A DNA stretch of 6,980 bases, from positions 1 to 6,980 of the forward strand of contig JAHIJU010000354.1 of assembly GCA_018898235.1 (NCBI GenBank), read 5' to 3'. Numbering within the stretch: the stretch's first letter is position 1; each line of letters opens with the position of its first letter. This document shows positions 1 to 6,390 of the stretch, one piece after another. Source of the DNA: Actinomycetota bacterium (GTDB lineage: Bacteria > Actinomycetota > Actinomycetes > Actinomycetales > Cellulomonadaceae). Below the pieces are notes generated by a model. The model had not been told where the DNA came from and searched no databases. It was given only the letters and a program-made list of their open reading frames with translations. The position numbers and the translations under genes were made by a program.

Positions 1-230
1 GCTGCGACCGCCAGCACCACCATGGACGCGCCGGAGGTCGAGACCGGGGAGGTCGTGACCTTCGAGGATGGGGCGGTGCCGATCTTCGTCGTCACCGCCG
101 TGACCGCCGCAGGGGCGGCCGCGGCGCTCTGCGCCTCCGCGACGGGGACGACGGCGAACGCCATCACCACCCCGAGGAGACCCGCAGCCCGGCGCGGCAC
201 CCGGTGGCTCGTGACCTTGATGCTTCCCAT
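1..230 (-). CDS. Secreted protein, N-terminal part (runs off the left edge)
   Basis: This is the first 76 codons of a minus-strand gene whose 3' end lies outside the window; there is no stop in the frame. The ATG at 230-228 follows a GAGAGGA ribosome-binding site 10 nt upstream. The protein starts with a basic segment (K5, H9, R10, R13, R14) and a hydrophobic core at residues 15-31, followed by an Ala-rich stretch (AEAQSAAAAPAAVTA) with likely signal-peptidase sites between about residues 33 and 42. The exported part begins with Thr/Ser-rich sequence ending in SGASMVVLAVA. Inference: that pattern resembles the first strands of beta-sandwich modules in actinobacterial extracellular proteins, so this is probably a carbohydrate-associated secreted protein. 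The function cannot be called from so short a fragment. It shares an upstream element with the secreted beta-helix gene at 480-2042. Confidence 0.75.
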   Translation of the reverse strand, partial: MGSIKVTSHRVPRRAAGLLGVVMAFAVVPVAEAQSAAAAPAAVTAVTTKIGTAPSSKVTTSPVSTSGASMVVLAVA

Positions 231-240
231 GGGGGGTCAG

Positions 241-247
241 TCCTCTC
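241..247 (-). promoter_or_regulatory. Ribosome-binding site of the left-edge gene
   Basis: On the minus strand this reads GAGAGGA and ends 10 nt before the ATG at 230. It is the main support for that start codon, because the gene has no visible end in the window. Confidence 0.55.
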
Positions 248-270
248 GCTCGATGTCGAGTGCCTGATCG

Positions 271-284
271 GCCCGACGTCGGGC
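271..284. repeat. Perfect 14-bp palindrome in the leader of the left-edge gene
   Basis: GCCCGACGTCGGGC is identical to its reverse complement and lies 41-54 nt upstream of the start codon at 230. As DNA it could be an operator. As RNA it could fold to a 5-bp stem with an ACGT loop, and flanking GTGC (260-263) and GCAC (286-289) could add an outer stem across an uneven bulge. No known riboswitch or regulator family is recognised. Confidence 0.45.
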
Positions 285-307
285 TGCACATGATGGGACC
301 TCTGTCC

Positions 308-327
308 GTTTCACCCACTTGGGGTAA
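308..327 (-). promoter_or_regulatory. Candidate operator, copy 1 (upstream of the left-edge secreted gene)
   Basis: On the plus strand this reads GTTTCACCCACTTGGGGTAA and contains an imperfect inverted repeat of the form TNACCC-N5-GGGTNA (311-327). It lies about 80 nt upstream of the start codon at 230. A related 20-mer with 14 identical positions, in the same orientation, lies upstream of the other secreted-protein gene at 2144-2163. The half-sites resemble the BldD half-site TNACNC, but BldD boxes have 1 bp between half-sites and this has 5. The binding factor is unknown. Confidence 0.45.
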
Positions 328-432
328 CCCCCGGGCACCAACCGCCAGATGCGGCTCCTGACCAGCGCATTTACCACAAGACGCTGTCATCGATCGCGGG
401 GATCGCCCCAGGTCACACGATTGCGCGGCAAA

Positions 433-467
433 GCGGCCGGCCGGTCCCAGAGGGACCGACCGGCCGT
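433..467 (-). terminator. Strong hairpin terminator after the beta-helix gene
   Basis: Two 16-nt arms, 433-448 (GCGGCCGGCCGGTCCC) and 452-467 (GGGACCGACCGGCCGT), pair almost perfectly around a 3-nt loop (AGA). There is one internal wobble-type mismatch and an unpaired outermost base. It begins 13 nt past the stop codon of the minus-strand gene ending at 480. On the minus strand only a short T run (CTTTGCC) follows, so it would act through stem stability, as is common in high-GC actinobacteria. It could also work in the other direction, but no plus-strand gene ends here. Confidence 0.75.
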
Positions 468-479
468 CGATGCAGGACT

Positions 480-2042
480 TCAGCCCTGGATCAGCGCGCC
501 CGCAGCGGTGAGGTTGCCGGACAACGTCGCCGGGACGTTGAGCCGCAGGGGGCCATAGCGGGACTCGGTGCCGAACCGGTTGTTCGTGATCGAGATGTTG
601 CCCACGTGATAGCGACCGCTCGCCCCGTCCACGCAGAAGAGCGCGTACCCGCCACCGTCCAGCCAGTTGCCGTCGACCGTGACCGGGCCGGCAGAGCTCG
701 GGCCGAGGTCCGGTGCGAGGAAGATCGCGGAGTTGGCGTCCGAGCCGACGTCGATGCTGTTCCCGGTGATGACGAGGTCCGTCACACCGCTCTGCATCTG
801 CACACCGTCGGCGTGCGCCCCCGGGGCCGGGTCGAGGTCGTGGATCCAGCTCGCATCCAGGGTGACGTCACTGCCGACCTTCACCCCGTCGCCGGTCACC
901 GAGTGGATGTCGACCCGTCGCGCCGTCCAGCTGCCTCCCGCGATCGCGTTCTCGAAGCCGGCGATCTCGGAGTCCGTGATCGTGACCGAGCCGGACACCA
1001 CCTGGACCCCGTAGAACCCCTCGCCGAGGATCCGCGAGTTGCGGATCGTCACACCCGGTGCGTCGATCACGACCGTGCCGCTGATGTCCAACCCGTCGAG
1101 GACCGTGTTGGCCGTGGTCACCGTCATACCGCCCGAACGGGTCAGCTGAACCCCGTCCGGCACACCCGTGTTGGAGCTGCCGGGCTTCGGTGTCGTGGGC
1201 GCGGGCACCACGACGGGCGGGGCGGAGGAGGTGGTCGTCGGCCTGGGGGCTGTGGCCGTCGGCCTCGGGGTGGCGGACGAGGTGGCCGAGGCGACCGGGG
1301 CGGGGGTCGACGTGGCGGTCGGCACCGGTGCGGCTGTCGCGCTCGCCGTCGGTCTCGGTCGCGGCGTCCAGGTCGGCCCGGCGGTCGCCGACCACGACGG
1401 GATCGAGGTGTGGCCGCCCGAGGCGCCGGGGCAGAACACCACGTCGACCCAGTACTGCCGGTGACGCTCACTCCAGCTCGGGAACCGGACCCCGTGCCCG
1501 CGGACCGAGACGGCGGCCGCATCGGCATCGACCTGCAGCTCGGGCGAGACGGACCGTCCCTGGAAGTCGGAGGTCGTGGAGTACCGACCGTCGGGCGAGG
1601 TGTAGGCGACGACGTAGGTGGTGCCCGAGGTGACCTCGACGGGGCGGTCCAGATCGGCGGTCTGCCACCCGGTGGCCGACTCGTCGTCGAAGCTCGCGAG
1701 CGCGAGGAGCGTGCCGTCCTGCGACCAGAGCGCGCCGTCATGCTCGGCGTCGTCATCGGCCTGCTTCCAGAACCGGACGCCGACCACGGCGCCCGAGGTG
1801 CTGGGCGTGAAGCGGGTGCCGACGGTGACCGCCTCGCCGCTGTCCACGGCGGTCGCCCCGAGTGGGGTGCCGTGACCCCACATCGTGACCGCCGCGGCCG
1901 ACGGGGTGGCGCTGATCACGGTCGCGCCCGAGACCAGGACAGTGACGCCCAGGGCGAGCGCTGCCCACCTGAGCGGGAGCGAAGCGGCGCGACGCGCGTC
2001 GCGGGTGTGGTGCGGACGATGATCCGGACGGTGCTGGGCCAT
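480..2042 (-). CDS. Secreted DUF4082 / right-handed beta-helix protein with Thr-Pro linker
   Basis: A 520-residue extracellular protein. The start at 2042 is chosen because a perfect AGGAGG lies 8 nt upstream and a signal peptide follows: basic N-region to about residue 25, hydrophobic core 26-45, and ATPSAAA before a likely cleavage near residue 51. The open frame continues upstream to 2174, but that extension looks non-coding. Residues about 53-203 match the DUF4082 pattern (GTRFTPSTSGAVVGVRFWK, ending in YWVDVVF), a beta-sandwich found in secreted carbohydrate-associated proteins. Residues 204-292 form a Pro/Thr/Ala linker. Residues about 293-520 show short beta-strand turns of a right-handed parallel beta-helix (VTIRNSRI, VTITDSEI, LVITGNSI, ISITNNRF), with GDGVKVG at 384-390 and HADGVQ at 410-415. 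Such folds occur in polysaccharide lyases, epimerases and binding proteins, and I see no definite catalytic signature. The only cysteines in the mature region are C204 and C470, which may form a disulfide. Its neighbours suggest it binds or processes the polysaccharide made by this locus. Confidence 0.9.
   Translation of the reverse strand: MAQHRPDHRPHHTRDARRAASLPLRWAALALGVTVLVSGATVISATPSAAAVTMWGHGTPLGATAVDSGEAVTVGTRFTPSTSGAVVGVRFWKQADDDAEHDGALWSQDGTLLALASFDDESATGWQTADLDRPVEVTSGTTYVVAYTSPDGRYSTTSDFQGRSVSPELQVDADAAAVSVRGHGVRFPSWSERHRQYWVDVVFCPGASGGHTSIPSWSATAGPTWTPRPRPTASATAAPVPTATSTPAPVASATSSATPRPTATAPRPTTTSSAPPVVVPAPTTPKPGSSNTGVPDGVQLTRSGGMTVTTANTVLDGLDISGTVVIDAPGVTIRNSRILGEGFYGVQVVSGSVTITDSEIAGFENAIAGGSWTARRVDIHSVTGDGVKVGSDVTLDASWIHDLDPAPGAHADGVQMQSGVTDLVITGNSIDVGSDANSAIFLAPDLGPSSAGPVTVDGNWLDGGGYALFCVDGASGRYHVGNISITNNRFGTESRYGPLRLNVPATLSGNLTAAGALIQG
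1179..1370 (-). repeat. Low-complexity Pro/Thr/Ala linker-coding stretch
   Basis: This encodes residues 225-288 of the secreted beta-helix protein. It is built of degenerate short units such as PRPTA, PTATSTPAP and SATPRPTA, with alternating Pro, Thr, Ser and Ala. It separates the DUF4082 domain from the beta-helix and is probably flexible and extended. Threonine density makes O-mannosylation possible, as in other actinobacterial secreted proteins, but that is inference. Confidence 0.75.
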
Positions 2043-2050
2043 GCGCTGGT

Positions 2051-2056
2051 CCTCCT
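2051..2056 (-). promoter_or_regulatory. Ribosome-binding site AGGAGG that fixes the start at 2042
   Basis: The plus strand reads CCTCCT, which is a full AGGAGG Shine-Dalgarno on the minus strand, 8 nt before the ATG at 2042-2040. It decides against the longer open frame starting at 2174. Confidence 0.85.
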
Positions 2057-2143
2057 GACGGCGACCGGGAAAGCCACCCGGGGCTTCAGGGCGGCCATGG
2101 ATGCGAGGGGACATCCGTGGTCGTTTATCGTTCTGTGACATGT

Positions 2144-2163
2144 GTATCACCCGGATGGAGCAA
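2144..2163 (-). promoter_or_regulatory. Candidate operator, copy 2 (upstream of the beta-helix gene)
   Basis: On the plus strand this reads GTATCACCCGGATGGAGCAA and matches the element at 308-327 at 14 of 20 positions, including GT-TCACCC and TGG. It lies about 102 nt upstream of the start at 2042, in the same orientation relative to its gene as the first copy. The second half-site is degenerate here (GGAGCA instead of GGGTAA). The GTGA-N8-TCAC inverted repeat at 2135-2150 overlaps its edge, and the surrounding 2121-2150 is the most AT-rich part of the gap, so a promoter is likely here. No clear -35/-10 pair could be chosen. Confidence 0.4.
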
Positions 2164-2192
2164 CGTCGAGCCACTCCGGCGAGTGAGAGCAG

Positions 2193-2849
2193 TCACAGCG
2201 GAACACCGATCCGACGACGCCACGACGTCAGGACCGTCAGCAACGCAGCACCGAAGGCGCCCCCCAGGGCGAGCACCGCCCCCAGCGTGCGGGTACGGCT
2301 GCCCTTCTGGGTCTCGTAGACGGGCAGGGACGGGCTCAGGCTGATCCGGACGCGCTGCGAAGCCTTCACCGCCCAGTCGTCCTGCAGTTGCGTGATCGCC
2401 CGACTCAGGTGGTCCAGGCCCGCCGACATCTGCTGGGCCGCCTCGATCTGCGTGCGGCCGACCGACTGCACGTCCAGCGCCGTGTCCGCATAGGCGTGCA
2501 CCCACTGGGTGCCCTGGTCGGGCTGCCGGATGTCATAGCCGGAGACCACACCCTGGCTCGCGAGGGTCACACCCGGGTCAGCTGTCGCCCATTGCGGAAA
2601 CCCCGACACCGACCTGCTGATCACACCTGCCGACGCCAGCAGGGAGCTGGTCGACTCCACCAGGGCGTTCGGGCTCGATCCGAGGGGCGGGAGCAGGATC
2701 ACCCGGACGCGACCGATCACCAACGATTCCTGTCCCCGGACGAGGACCAGACCTGCGCCCGCCGTGAGCGCCGCGACCGTCACGAAGACCATCCACGGGC
2801 GGATCAGGAGCAGGAGACGACGACGGCGTCCACCGGATCGACCCATCAT
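2193..2849 (-). CDS. Small Wzz-like membrane protein (chain-length determinant type, no kinase domain)
   Basis: A 218-residue two-pass membrane protein. A basic N-terminus (R8-R11) precedes TM1 at about residues 17-37. Residues 38-187 form the exported region, which starts VRVILLPPLGSSPNALVE and contains an amphipathic helix at about 133-160. TM2 is at about 188-208, followed by a short basic cytoplasmic tail (WRRR). TM-exported domain-TM is the plan of polysaccharide co-polymerases of the Wzz family, which set chain length with a Wzy polymerase. There is no Walker motif or tyrosine tail, so it is not a fused BY-kinase. The start at 2849 has GGAGG 10 nt upstream; M2 at 2846 is an alternative. 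It is divergent from the plus-strand Wzz-like gene at 2952 and shares the pre-loop LVLVPP/VILLPP pattern with it, so the two are likely distant paralogues. The gene may lie upstream of the beta-helix gene in one unit, but the 150-bp gap suggests a separate promoter there. Confidence 0.7.
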   Translation of the reverse strand: MMGRSGGRRRRLLLLIRPWMVFVTVAALTAGAGLVLVRGQESLVIGRVRVILLPPLGSSPNALVESTSSLLASAGVISRSVSGFPQWATADPGVTLASQGVVSGYDIRQPDQGTQWVHAYADTALDVQSVGRTQIEAAQQMSAGLDHLSRAITQLQDDWAVKASQRVRISLSPSLPVYETQKGSRTRTLGAVLALGGAFGAALLTVLTSWRRRIGVPL

Positions 2850-2885
2850 TTCACCTGGACCTCCACACGGGACCTCGAACGTCCG

Positions 2886-2895
2886 AGCCTATGCT
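2886..2895. promoter_or_regulatory. Candidate divergent promoter region
   Basis: The 102-bp gap between the divergent Wzz-like genes must hold promoters for both directions. TATGCT at 2890-2895 (plus strand) matches four of six -10 consensus bases. The overlapping minus-strand TAGGCT at 2891-2886 fits the TANNNT pattern of actinobacterial -10 boxes. No convincing -35 hexamer is visible for either, so this is a weak call. Confidence 0.3.
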
Positions 2896-2951
2896 GACCT
2901 GGGCGCAGGGCGCCCACGACCACGACGCCCGGACGACCCCCAGGGAGCCCG

Positions 2952-3821
2952 ATGGATCTGCGGTACATCCTCGCCCAGCTGCGCCGACGCGCCTGGGTGA
3001 CGGCCCTGTGCCTGGTCGCGACGGCGACGATGGCCTTCTACGTGCAGAGCACGGTCCCCGCCCTCTACCAGGTCCAGGCTTCCCTCGTGCTGGTCCCGCC
3101 GAGCCTCGCGCAAGACCCCGGGTCGAACCCGTTCCTGTCGATCGGCGGGTTGAACCCCGCCGCCGACGTCCTCGTGCGCGCCCTCAACTACAGCTCGTTC
3201 AGGGAGACCGTGGCCCCGGCGGGCGGCACCCGCACGTTCGATGTCTCACGGGACACCGACGCCTCGGGTCCACTCCTGGTCGTGAACGCGAGCGACGTCA
3301 CGGCGGCGGGCGCGAACGAGGTCCTCGACCAGGTGGTGAAGCAGGCGCCGATCTCCATGGCCCAGCTCCAGGACGACATCGGCGTCACCCACGTCGCGAT
3401 GATCGACGTCCTCGAGATCGCCCGGGAGTCGCAGCCCACCATCGACACCAAGAGTCAGCAGCGGGCGCTGCTCATGGTCGTCGCGGCGGGGCTGGTCGCC
3501 ACCGTGCTCGGCGTGGGGCTCCTGGACCGCTGGCTGCTGAAGCGCAAGGCCGCCCCGCCGAAGCCGAAGTCGCCGGCGAAGCCTGTTCGACGCGACCCCG
3601 ACCGTGCGGATGAACGACCCGGGACACGAGCGTCGAGCCGGGGGCAGAGCCCACGACCCCGACGGCGACGGGTGCCGACCGGGCCGCCGCTGCCGGCGCT
3701 GCCCGACCCGACCGTCGGTGGCGTCGCCCAGCTCCAGGAGCTGATCGCCGACCCTGATCGCACCCGGGCGTCCGACGAGACGGACTCGACACCCTTCCGG
3801 GGGGTGAAGGGCGCGCAATGA
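2952..3821 (+). CDS. Wzz-like polysaccharide co-polymerase with long basic Pro-rich cytoplasmic tail
   Basis: A 289-residue protein and first gene of the plus-strand operon. The start is supported by AGGGAG at 2942-2947, 4 nt before the ATG. The N-terminus MDLRYILAQLRRRAWV is typical of Wzz-type chain-length proteins. TM1 is at about 14-33, the exported domain at 34-169 with YQVQASLVLVPPS and NPFLSIGGLNPAADVL, and TM2 at about 170-191. Members of this family sit beside Wzy polymerases and modulate chain length or export, which fits the polymerase gene overlapping its end. Residues 192-289 are a basic, Pro-rich and probably disordered cytoplasmic tail with KRK, a PKPKSP run and RPRRRR. It has no Walker A/B motifs and no tyrosine cluster, so the usual Wzc-type kinase is absent. 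The stop overlaps the next start (ATGA), implying translational coupling. Confidence 0.8.
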   Translation: MDLRYILAQLRRRAWVTALCLVATATMAFYVQSTVPALYQVQASLVLVPPSLAQDPGSNPFLSIGGLNPAADVLVRALNYSSFRETVAPAGGTRTFDVSRDTDASGPLLVVNASDVTAAGANEVLDQVVKQAPISMAQLQDDIGVTHVAMIDVLEIARESQPTIDTKSQQRALLMVVAAGLVATVLGVGLLDRWLLKRKAAPPKPKSPAKPVRRDPDRADERPGTRASSRGQSPRPRRRRVPTGPPLPALPDPTVGGVAQLQELIADPDRTRASDETDSTPFRGVKGAQ

Positions 3822-5209
3822 GCGGCCGGCTCGCCCCCGACCTGCAGCCGCAAGCGCGCCCCCAAGCCGCGATCATGCTGAGCGCGTGGGCGTTCCTGCT
3901 GCTCGTCCTGCCGGCCAAGCTCGTGGTCGGCGCCCTCGGTGCCGTCGGGAGCCCGGCCCAGATCCTCGGCATGCTCGCCGCCCTCGTCTGGTTCATCACC
4001 GTGATGACCGTCCGCGCGGTCGACCGTTCCTCCGCGGACCCGATCCGGTGGGCGTTCCTCGCGTTCGCCACCGCGTGCCTCGTCGCCTACCTGATGGCCG
4101 TCACCAGGCCGATCGAGGCGATCGAGCTCTCGGCCGCCGATCGCGGGATGCTGCTCATCCTGTCCTGGGCAGGGGTGCTGCTGACCTCCTCCGATCTGCT
4201 GCGCACCCGGGCGGGACTCACCATGGTGCTGCGGACCATCTGCCTCGGGGCGGGCCTGGCGGCCGGGGTCGGGCTCATCCAGTACTTCACCGGCGAACCC
4301 CTGGTGACCCGGCTGTCGATCCCAGGGCTCACGGTGAACGGCTCGTACACCACCATCTACAGCCGCAACGGACTCGAACGGGTGGCCGGGACCTCGACCC
4401 ACCCCATCGAGTTCGGCGTGCTCATGGCGATGGCCCTGCCGATCGCGCTCCATCTCGCGTTCCACGACACCGCGCGGTCCCGGCTGCGCAGGTGGACCCC
4501 CGTCGTGCTCATCGCCGCGGCCATCCCGACGGCCATGTCCCGTTCGGCGCTCATCGGCCTCGCGCTCGTGCTCCTCATGGTCATGCCGACCTGGACGAGG
4601 CCGCGCCGCCGTGCCGGCTACGCGGCTCTCGTCGCCGGTTTCGCCGCCGTCTACGTCGCGGTCCCTGGCCTGATCGGCACGATGACGCGGCTCTTCACCG
4701 GGATCTCCGATGACACCAGCGCCCTGTCCCGGGTCAACTCCTACGACATCGCGCTGCACTTCACGGCCCTGAGCCCGCTGTTCGGACGAGGGTTCGGCAC
4801 CTTCCTGCCGCGCTACCGCATCCTCGACAACCAGTACCTGGGGATGCTCGTCGAGATCGGGGCCGTCGGCCTGCTGGCGTTCGTGGTGCTGCTCGCGACC
4901 GGTGCCGTCGTCACCCGTCGGGTGTTCCGAGCGGTCGCGACGACCTCATCCGACCGAAGCCTCTCGATGAGCCTGCTGGCCACCGTCGCGGCGGCCGCCG
5001 CGGCCTGCGCCACCTTCGACTCGTTCGGGTTCCCGCAGGTGGGTGGGCTGCTGTTCGCCGCACTCGGGCTGCTCGCCGCGCTCGCCCGGATCGTCGACGA
5101 GGAGAGCCACGAACCGCTGCTGGAGGCCGCGAACGAGCCCGAGGCCGTCACCGCCCCGATCCGCATGGTGATCGCCGGCGCCCGACGACAGTTCCCGAGG
5201 CGTCGATGA
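3818..5209 (+). CDS. O-antigen ligase / Wzy-type polysaccharide polymerase, polytopic membrane protein
   Basis: 463 residues with about ten or more hydrophobic segments, including roughly 20-40, 47-66, 78-95, 110-124, 137-156, 195-215, 227-256, 267-287, 343-366, 383-400 and 408-424. The pattern of the O-antigen ligase family (Wzy_C / PF04932 type) is clear. The large exported loop contains GTSTHPIEFGVLMAMALP at 191-208. SRSALIGL follows at 241-248, and GRGFGTFLPRYRILDNQYLGMLVEIGAVGLL lies at 323-353, with the conserved G-x-G-F-G, D337-N338-Y340 and E346-G348 positions. Such proteins polymerise lipid-linked repeat units or transfer glycans outside the membrane. Sequence alone does not separate polymerase from ligase, but placement between a Wzz-like protein and glycosyltransferases favours polymerase. 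An AAGG lies 7 nt before the ATG, and both ends overlap the neighbouring genes by 4 bp. Confidence 0.85.
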   Translation: MSGRLAPDLQPQARPQAAIMLSAWAFLLLVLPAKLVVGALGAVGSPAQILGMLAALVWFITVMTVRAVDRSSADPIRWAFLAFATACLVAYLMAVTRPIEAIELSAADRGMLLILSWAGVLLTSSDLLRTRAGLTMVLRTICLGAGLAAGVGLIQYFTGEPLVTRLSIPGLTVNGSYTTIYSRNGLERVAGTSTHPIEFGVLMAMALPIALHLAFHDTARSRLRRWTPVVLIAAAIPTAMSRSALIGLALVLLMVMPTWTRPRRRAGYAALVAGFAAVYVAVPGLIGTMTRLFTGISDDTSALSRVNSYDIALHFTALSPLFGRGFGTFLPRYRILDNQYLGMLVEIGAVGLLAFVVLLATGAVVTRRVFRAVATTSSDRSLSMSLLATVAAAAAACATFDSFGFPQVGGLLFAALGLLAALARIVDEESHEPLLEAANEPEAVTAPIRMVIAGARRQFPRRR

Positions 5210-6390
5210 CCGCCGCGCCCGACGGGCCGGTGCGCGACGGGCTGGTCGTGCTGGCCTCGGGCGTCTCCTGGGACGACGCGGCCATGTCGGAGAAGCGGCT
5301 GGCGCTCGCGCTCAGCACCCGGACGCACGTGCTGTTCGTCGACCCCCCGGTCTCGGTCCTCACCCCGCTGCGCAAACCGCACCTCACGGCCGCCGCACGT
5401 CGACCGGGGCTGCGGACGGTGGCCCCCCGGCTGGCCCGGGTCACCCCGCTCGCCCCGCCCGGCGTCAGCCGGCCGGGCCTGCGCCGGCTCGCCCTGGCCG
5501 CCACCCGGGTCACCATCCGCCGGGCTGTCCGAAGGCTCGGGCTCTCCCCGACCGCACTGGTGGCCGCCTCGCTGGACGACGTGTTCGGCGCCCTTCCCGC
5601 AGTGCCGCACATCTTGTGGGCGACCGACGACTGGGTGGCCGGCGCCGAGCTCATGGGGCTCGACCGCGCCGTCGTCGAGCGGGACGAGCGCGCGCAGCTG
5701 GGCCGCAGCGATCTGGTGGCGGCGGTGTCGCAGGTGCTCGCCGACCGGCTCGGGACCACCGGGGTCCCGACCCATCTGCTGCCCAACGGGGTGGATGCGC
5801 AGCCGCTGTCCACCTGCGACGAGGCCCCGCCGGCCACCGATGTGCGGCTGCCGCAGCCGATCGCCACCTTCATCGGCCACGTCTCGGCGCGGATCGACGT
5901 CCAGGCCCTGCTCGCCGTCGCGGGGACCGGCTCCTCGCTGCTGCTCGTCGGACCGCAGCCGACCGTCTCGTCGCTCGACGGGCTCACCGAGCTGCTCGCC
6001 CACGACAACGTGCAGTGGACGGGCGCACGTCCCGCACAGGACCTGCCGGGCTACCTCCGCCTCACGACCGTCGGACTGACGCCCTACGCCGACACCGCCT
6101 TCAACCGGGCGAGCCACCCGCTCAAGACCCTCGAGTACCTCGCGGCCGGGCGGGCGGCCGTCGCCACCGATCTGCCCGCGGCGCGGCTCATCCCCGCCGA
6201 CCTCGTCAGGCTCTGCCGGACGCCCGCCGAATTCGCCACCGCCACCGTCGAGGCCCTGGCCCGACCGGTCGACCCCGAGCTCGTCACCCGCCGGCGGGCC
6301 TACGCCGCCCAACACTCCTGGCAGGTCCGGGCCGACCGCATGCTGGCCCTGATCGACGAGGCCGCACAGGCACGGCGGGCACAGCGATGA
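5206..6390 (+). CDS. Cytoplasmic GT-B glycosyltransferase, TuaH-like
   Basis: 394 residues, no signal peptide or membrane span. The N-terminal domain opens with LVVLASGVSWDDAAMSEKRL and then THVLFVDPPVSVLTPLR (40-56), a signature of exopolysaccharide glycosyltransferases resembling TuaH. ILWATDDWVA (136-145), a segment with SDLVAAVSQVLADRL (168-182) and LLPNGVD (191-197) mark the domain junction. The C-terminal nucleotide-sugar domain has FIGHVSARID (222-231), LLLVGP, an NVQWTGARP strand and HPLKTLEYLAAGR (304-316). E310 matches the second Glu of the E-x7-E motif of GT4-type enzymes, while position 302, where the first would fall, is Ala; this variant is usual in the TuaH-like group. The role is transfer of an activated sugar to the growing lipid-linked repeat unit; donor and acceptor are unknown. 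The start overlaps the polymerase stop by ATGA, with GAGG 5 nt upstream. Confidence 0.85.
   Translation: MTAAPDGPVRDGLVVLASGVSWDDAAMSEKRLALALSTRTHVLFVDPPVSVLTPLRKPHLTAAARRPGLRTVAPRLARVTPLAPPGVSRPGLRRLALAATRVTIRRAVRRLGLSPTALVAASLDDVFGALPAVPHILWATDDWVAGAELMGLDRAVVERDERAQLGRSDLVAAVSQVLADRLGTTGVPTHLLPNGVDAQPLSTCDEAPPATDVRLPQPIATFIGHVSARIDVQALLAVAGTGSSLLLVGPQPTVSSLDGLTELLAHDNVQWTGARPAQDLPGYLRLTTVGLTPYADTAFNRASHPLKTLEYLAAGRAAVATDLPAARLIPADLVRLCRTPAEFATATVEALARPVDPELVTRRRAYAAQHSWQVRADRMLALIDEAAQARRAQR

Noticed and set aside
22..267. Small plus-strand open frame at the left edge
   Set aside because: It is opposite the secreted-protein start, which has a signal peptide and ribosome-binding site; the plus-strand product shows no features of its own.
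311..327. BldD box upstream of the left-edge gene
   Set aside because: The half-sites TCACCC and GGGTAA fit, but they are separated by 5 bp where the BldD consensus has 1, so the factor is left unnamed.
606..2138. Open frame of 510 codons on the plus strand opposite the beta-helix gene
   Set aside because: Its product is an Arg/Gly/Asp-rich low-complexity sequence without any domain, whereas the opposite strand has a signal peptide, recognisable domains, a perfect ribosome-binding site and a terminator. It is a GC-rich shadow.
2043..2174. Longer start (564 residues) for the beta-helix protein
   Set aside because: The extra 44 residues would bury the signal peptide, and no ribosome-binding site supports the upstream starts; AGGAGG sits correctly before 2042.
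2172..2185. Short hairpin CACTC-CGGC-GAGTG after the small Wzz-like gene
   Set aside because: Only 5 bp of stem and no T run, too weak to call a terminator.
3455..4759. Open frame of 434 codons on the minus strand
   Set aside because: It crosses two well-supported plus-strand genes, and its product is Arg/Gly/Asp/His-rich with no domain, typical of antisense frames in high-GC DNA.
4813..6315. Open frame of 500 codons on the minus strand
   Set aside because: It lies opposite the polymerase and TuaH-like glycosyltransferase genes. Its product is low-complexity and Gly/Arg-rich, without recognisable motifs.
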